Of a stretch of 64,000 nt of DNA, positions 60,818 to 64,000 are shown in pieces; position 1 is the first letter of the stretch; the number at the start of each line of letters is the position of its first letter. Under the pieces are notes generated by a model. That model made no database searches. It had not been told where the DNA came from and saw only the letters and a list, made by a program, of their open reading frames with translations. Made by a program: the position numbers and the translations under genes. This DNA is from DAOSVX01 sp964447275 (GTDB lineage Bacteria > Bacillota_I > Bacilli_A > RF39 > UBA660): assembly GCA_964447275.1 (NCBI GenBank), contig CAYURI010000001.1, positions 1-64,000 of the forward strand, in the 5' to 3' direction.

Positions 60818-61697
60818 CGTAATATTTTTTAACCTCTTCTGCTAATTTAGGATTAAAAAGCTTATTTTTTATCATTATTATTTCAAATTTATATGGTGGA
60901 TACTTATGATCTATATAAGGTGTTTCTAATATTTTCGGAACATTTTCTAACCGTTTATTATAAATAACATCAATTAAGGTATTAAACCCTATACTACCAT
61001 AACCAATGTTTTCATGACGATCTTTATGAGCACCTAAAACATTTTTACTATCATTAACATGAATGCATTTAATTTTTTCTAAGCCAATTATCTGATCAAA
61101 TTCTTCTAAATAAGCATCAAAATTATTTAAATCATACCCCGCATCATTTAAATGACAAGTATCAATACAAACCCCTAACTTGTCTTTTAAATTAACACCA
61201 TCAATTATCATTTTTAATTCTTTAATACTATTCCCACATTCGCTTCCTTTACCAGCCATGCTTTCTAAAAGAATCAATACTTTGCTATCAGGATTTAATA
61301 TTTTATTTAATGCTTCAGCAATGTTATTTATCCCCTCTTCTTTAGAAATTCCTACGGCACTACCAGGATGAAGAACAATTTTATTAACTCCTAAAGCTTC
61401 ACATCTTTTAATTTCTTCTTTTAAAAAGTTTATACTAAAAAGATATTTATCAATAACGCTTTTATTAGCTAAATTAATTATATAGGGAGCATGACAGATA
61501 ACATTTTTAATATCAATATTATTTGCTTTCATTAACTCTAAAGCTTCTTTAGTATTTAAATCATTAATCTTACTTCTAATTGTATTAGTTGGTGCTCCAG
61601 CATAAAACATAAAAGTATTAGCATCATAACTAAGAGCTTCTTTTACGCAAGAAAGGATTCCCCCACTAAAAGATACATGACTGCCAATTAATAACAT
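60804..61697 (-). CDS. nfo: Endonuclease IV
   Basis: Nfo cuts DNA 5' to abasic sites in base excision repair. The 297-residue TIM barrel has IGSHVSFSGGILS at the start, VICHAPYIINLAN near 62, LHPGSAVG near 108, LLESMAGKGSECG near 144, CIDTCHLNDAGYD near 175, HVNDSKNVLGAHKDRHENIGYGSIG near 212, and ILETPY near 255. The three-zinc ligands are all present. Confidence 0.96.
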   Translation of the reverse strand: MLLIGSHVSFSGGILSCVKEALSYDANTFMFYAGAPTNTIRSKINDLNTKEALELMKANNIDIKNVICHAPYIINLANKSVIDKYLFSINFLKEEIKRCEALGVNKIVLHPGSAVGISKEEGINNIAEALNKILNPDSKVLILLESMAGKGSECGNSIKELKMIIDGVNLKDKLGVCIDTCHLNDAGYDLNNFDAYLEEFDQIIGLEKIKCIHVNDSKNVLGAHKDRHENIGYGSIGFNTLIDVIYNKRLENVPKILETPYIDHKYPPYKFEIIMIKNKLFNPKLAEEVKKYYENSI

Positions 61698-61722
61698 ATT
61701 ATCACCATAAAAATTATAACAT

Positions 61723-61747
61723 AAAAAAAAAGAACATCAAAGTTCTT
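61723..61747 (-). terminator. Terminator after the second pilin-like gene
   Basis: On the minus strand, AAGAAC and GTTCTT pair around TTTGAT and run into nine T. Confidence 0.8.
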
Positions 61748-61762
61748 ATTTTTTATTATTTA

Positions 61763-62236
61763 CTAGTTTAAGCATCCATCCCAGTTAGCAGTTGCAGCTG
61801 CTGTTGTGTCAATTGTTGTTGCATCAACAGAAATGTTACCACCTTTATTTGTTGAACTAGCTGTTACCGAACGGCTGCCATCAGTATACCAAATATAGTA
61901 ATTATTATTGGTTGAATCAATTAAAACTGAGCCAACTTTACCAGTAAAACTCTTATCAATATAATCAGTTAAACTTGTAATGCTATAGCAATATCCAGTA
62001 ATTGAGCTACCACTAATTGTTGCAGATACAGCAGTTGGTAATGTGCTTTCTAATAAGTCATCAGAATATTTTAATTTAGCGCCATCAATAATATTTTCAG
62101 CTTCAATTTCAAATGCATTGTCTTTTGCTCCATCCATCATCTTCAAAACACTTGGTACTGCAAGCAAGACTAACACAGCAAGAATAACAATTACGGCTAA
62201 TAGCTCTACTAAAGTGAATCCCTTTTTCTTTTTCAT
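61763..62236 (-). CDS. Type IV pilin-like protein, second of a tandem pair
   Basis: This 157-residue major-pilin-like protein has the prepilin signature KKKKGFTLVELLAVIVILAV, cut after Gly6 with Glu5 of the mature chain, a hydrophobic helix and a variable C-terminal domain with Cys in GYCYSI and at the end (WDGCLN), able to form a disulfide. The first 50 residues are nearly identical to the next gene. No pilus ATPase or platform gene is in the window. Confidence 0.82.
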   Translation of the reverse strand: MKKKKGFTLVELLAVIVILAVLVLLAVPSVLKMMDGAKDNAFEIEAENIIDGAKLKYSDDLLESTLPTAVSATISGSSITGYCYSITSLTDYIDKSFTGKVGSVLIDSTNNNYYIWYTDGSRSVTASSTNKGGNISVDATTIDTTAAATANWDGCLN

Positions 62237-62252
62237 ATTATTTCCTTTCTAT

Positions 62253-62699
62253 TTAACTTTCCGAAGTTATAGGGCATGTTGCAAAATCAGTAGTTGATGT
62301 ATTTAATGTACCATCTAATGCTAACTCACCAGCTGTGTCTTCAGTTATTGATCTAGCAGCATCAGTATACCAAACTAACGTTGACGTATCACCAATTAGA
62401 ACTGATCCTTTATGACTAGCTGAAAAAGTTTTGTCAACGTAACCATTGGTTTGTAGATAAGTTATACTATAGCAATAACCATTAGCTGTAGAACGTGTGG
62501 TATCGCTATTAAGTAGATCATCAGCATATGCTGATTTCGCTGCTTTAGCAATATTTTCTGCTTCAATTTTAAAGGCATTGTTTTTAGCTCCATCCATCAT
62601 CTTTAAAACGCTTGGTACAGCAAGTAAAACTAATACAGCTAAGATTACTATTACCGCTAAAAGTTCTACTAAAGTAAATCCTTTTTTCTTTTTCTTCAT
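62253..62699 (-). CDS. Type IV pilin-like protein, first of a tandem pair
   Basis: This 148-residue paralogue of the gene at 61763 has KKKKKGFTLVELLAVIVILA at the N-terminus, GYCYSITYLQTNGY in the middle and a late Cys (DFATCPI). The head domains of the two proteins differ, the helices hardly at all, as after tandem duplication. A good promoter lies upstream. Confidence 0.82.
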   Translation of the reverse strand: MKKKKKGFTLVELLAVIVILAVLVLLAVPSVLKMMDGAKNNAFKIEAENIAKAAKSAYADDLLNSDTTRSTANGYCYSITYLQTNGYVDKTFSASHKGSVLIGDTSTLVWYTDAARSITEDTAGELALDGTLNTSTTDFATCPITSES

Positions 62700-62720
62700 A
62701 ACAACCTCTATTCTAATACA

Positions 62721-62749
62721 ATTATATATTTAAATTTTAATTTTAGCAA
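62721..62749 (-). promoter_or_regulatory. Promoter of the pilin-like pair
   Basis: TTGCTA (62744-62749) and TATAAT (62721-62726) are 17 bases apart on the minus strand. Confidence 0.72.
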
Positions 62750-62756
62750 GTTCTTT

Positions 62757-64000
62757 TTATAATTTAAAATCGCCAAGAAAATCATCAATGGTTATTTCTT
62801 TTACTTCTGCTATTTCTTCTTTAGCTTCTAATGCTGTTTCTTTGACTTCTTCGACCCTGATAATATCTGGATATTTGAAGACATCAAGAACGTCTTCTTT
62901 AGAAATAATGCTTCCTGTACTTAATAAATCCATAATTGGTATTTCACTATTTTTTATTTCGATTATTTCATTATCGGTTTTAAGGCCGAAAATATCTTTA
63001 GAATTACTTAAAATAGCTTTTAGGATAGTATAATTAACTGCTTTAACATTTTTAATTAATCTAGTTCCTTTTTTAGCTCTAGTTAATTCTTCTAAATCAG
63101 TTACTTTTATTCTCTTGGCGGTTTTATTATTAGTAAAAATATTTAAGTATTCACTATTTTCATCAATTGTTAAGCCACTTACTGCTTCATCTTCTTTTAA
63201 GTTAATTCCTTTTACACCACCAGACTTTAAGCCCGTTAAAGGAATTAAATCACTATTAAATAATAAATGATAACCATTTTTAGAAACAATTAACGTTTGC
63301 TTTTTTTCAATTCTAACATCAATTACTTCATCATTTTCTTTTAATTTTATTAATGTCATAGCTTTTTTACTTCTGGTTTCCCCAATTAATTTAGCGTCTA
63401 GTTTTTTTACTAAGCCTTTTTTAGTAAAGATAATGATATTATTTAATTCTTTTTTAAGAAGTAAACTATTAATAATTTTTTCACCATCTTTTAAAGTTAC
63501 AATATTACTAATATGTTTACCTAATTCTTTCCATTTTATTTCTGGTATTAAATGAACTGGTAAATAAATATAATTGCCTAAAGAGGTAAATAAGACTAAG
63601 TTATCTAAAGTTGTTGTTTCATATTTGTCTAAAACATAGTCACCAGCTTTTAAAGCGGTTTCTTCTTCATTACTAGCAAATGATTTTAAACTAACTTTCT
63701 TTAAATAACCATCATTAGTAATTACAACTACTACTTTTTCTTTCATAATTAAATCTTTGGTATCAAGTTTAATCTCAGTTATTTCGTCTTTTATAATCGT
63801 TTTTCTTGGTAAAAAGTATTCTTTTTTAATCTTTTTAAGTTCATACATCATAACATCTTTTAACTTCTCAGGATCATTTAGAATACTTTCTAAAGCTTTA
63901 ATAAATTGCTTTAATTGTTCTAGTTTAGTTTCTAATTCTAAAACATCTGTGTTAGTTAATTTATATAATTGTAATATAACAATGGCTTTAGCTTGTTCAA
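62757..64000 (-). CDS. parC: DNA topoisomerase IV subunit A, C-terminal part
   Basis: The frame enters from the right edge, so about 414 C-terminal residues are seen. They begin EQAKAIVILQLYKLTNTDV, a ParC hallmark, continue through ELKKIKKEYFLPRKT, and then form the beta-pinwheel of repeated blades (KKSFASNEEETALKAGDYV, KKLDAKLIGETRSKKAM, SGGVKGINLKEDEAV). The last residues (about 340-414) are a Glu/Lys-rich tail. This part wraps DNA in topoisomerase IV; the catalytic Tyr lies outside the window. Confidence 0.93.
   Translation of the reverse strand, partial: EQAKAIVILQLYKLTNTDVLELETKLEQLKQFIKALESILNDPEKLKDVMMYELKKIKKEYFLPRKTIIKDEITEIKLDTKDLIMKEKVVVVITNDGYLKKVSLKSFASNEEETALKAGDYVLDKYETTTLDNLVLFTSLGNYIYLPVHLIPEIKWKELGKHISNIVTLKDGEKIINSLLLKKELNNIIIFTKKGLVKKLDAKLIGETRSKKAMTLIKLKENDEVIDVRIEKKQTLIVSKNGYHLLFNSDLIPLTGLKSGGVKGINLKEDEAVSGLTIDENSEYLNIFTNNKTAKRIKVTDLEELTRAKKGTRLIKNVKAVNYTILKAILSNSKDIFGLKTDNEIIEIKNSEIPIMDLLSTGSIISKEDVLDVFKYPDIIRVEEVKETALEAKEEIAEVKEITIDDFLGDFKL

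Overview
The window is an AT-rich, gene-dense stretch of bacterial chromosome, mostly transcribed from the minus strand. It uses the standard code: genes such as dnaG, pbpB and rnhB end in TGA, and Trp is TGG. The content points to a low-GC Gram-positive (Bacillota, Bacilli/Mycoplasmatota side) with a small genome and a real peptidoglycan wall. It has mur and fts genes, MurT/GatD, two LTA-synthase-like sulfatases, TrmK, TmcAL, SufCDSU, RbgA, DUF177-rpmF, type VII (ESX/Ess) secretion and pilin-like proteins. No species can be named from the sequence alone.

Layout. 1-7240: a partial unknown gene, queH, divIB, murB, murG, a plus-strand GT2 glycosyltransferase and an LTA-synthase-like enzyme. 7337-21466: the division and cell wall (dcw) cluster (mraZ-rsmH-ftsL-pbpB ... 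mraY). It is split by tRNA-Leu(GAG), a methyltransferase, an alpha/beta hydrolase and a compact type VII secretion locus (essC, yukD-like, two WXG100-like genes). After a terminator comes a separately promoted pair: a small helical protein and a 399-residue protein with an M15-type peptidase motif. 21507-29363: rpmF/DUF177, tmcAL, trmK, sigA, dnaG, uvrC. 29436-35555: small accessory genes, glyA, a methyltransferase, a thioredoxin-like protein, tsf and rpsB with a structured leader. 35609-43229: murT/gatD, topA, a second LTA-synthase-like enzyme, rnhB, rbgA. 44091-45274: a gene remnant and dinD, flanked by a 58-bp direct repeat that duplicates the lepB terminator. 45253-49186: lepB, rplS, an unknown gene, trmD, rimM, a SpoU methylase and a YgjP-like metallopeptidase. 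49234-58137: a DUF2207 protein, sufU-S-D-C without sufB, an amidase and an ABC-2 exporter. 58198-64000: a glycine-rich pilin-like protein, tRNA-Arg(TCT), efp, rpmG, nfo, two tandem pilin-like genes and the 3' part of parC.

The main themes are envelope building and translation. The most unusual part is the minimal type VII secretion locus inside the dcw cluster. Its downstream gene carries SxHxxGxAxD plus a late D...HH site, as in zinc D,D-carboxypeptidases and endolysins, and it lies directly upstream of mraY. Other points of interest are a GatD homologue without its catalytic Cys and His, a dinD cassette between long direct repeats, a short SufD with no SufB, a glycine-rich prepilin, C-terminal extensions on ribosomal proteins S2 and L32, and candidate leader RNAs for rpsB and rplS. 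Start codons were moved from the longest reading frame wherever a ribosome binding site clearly favoured another start. All functional calls rest on motif reading and were not checked by database search.
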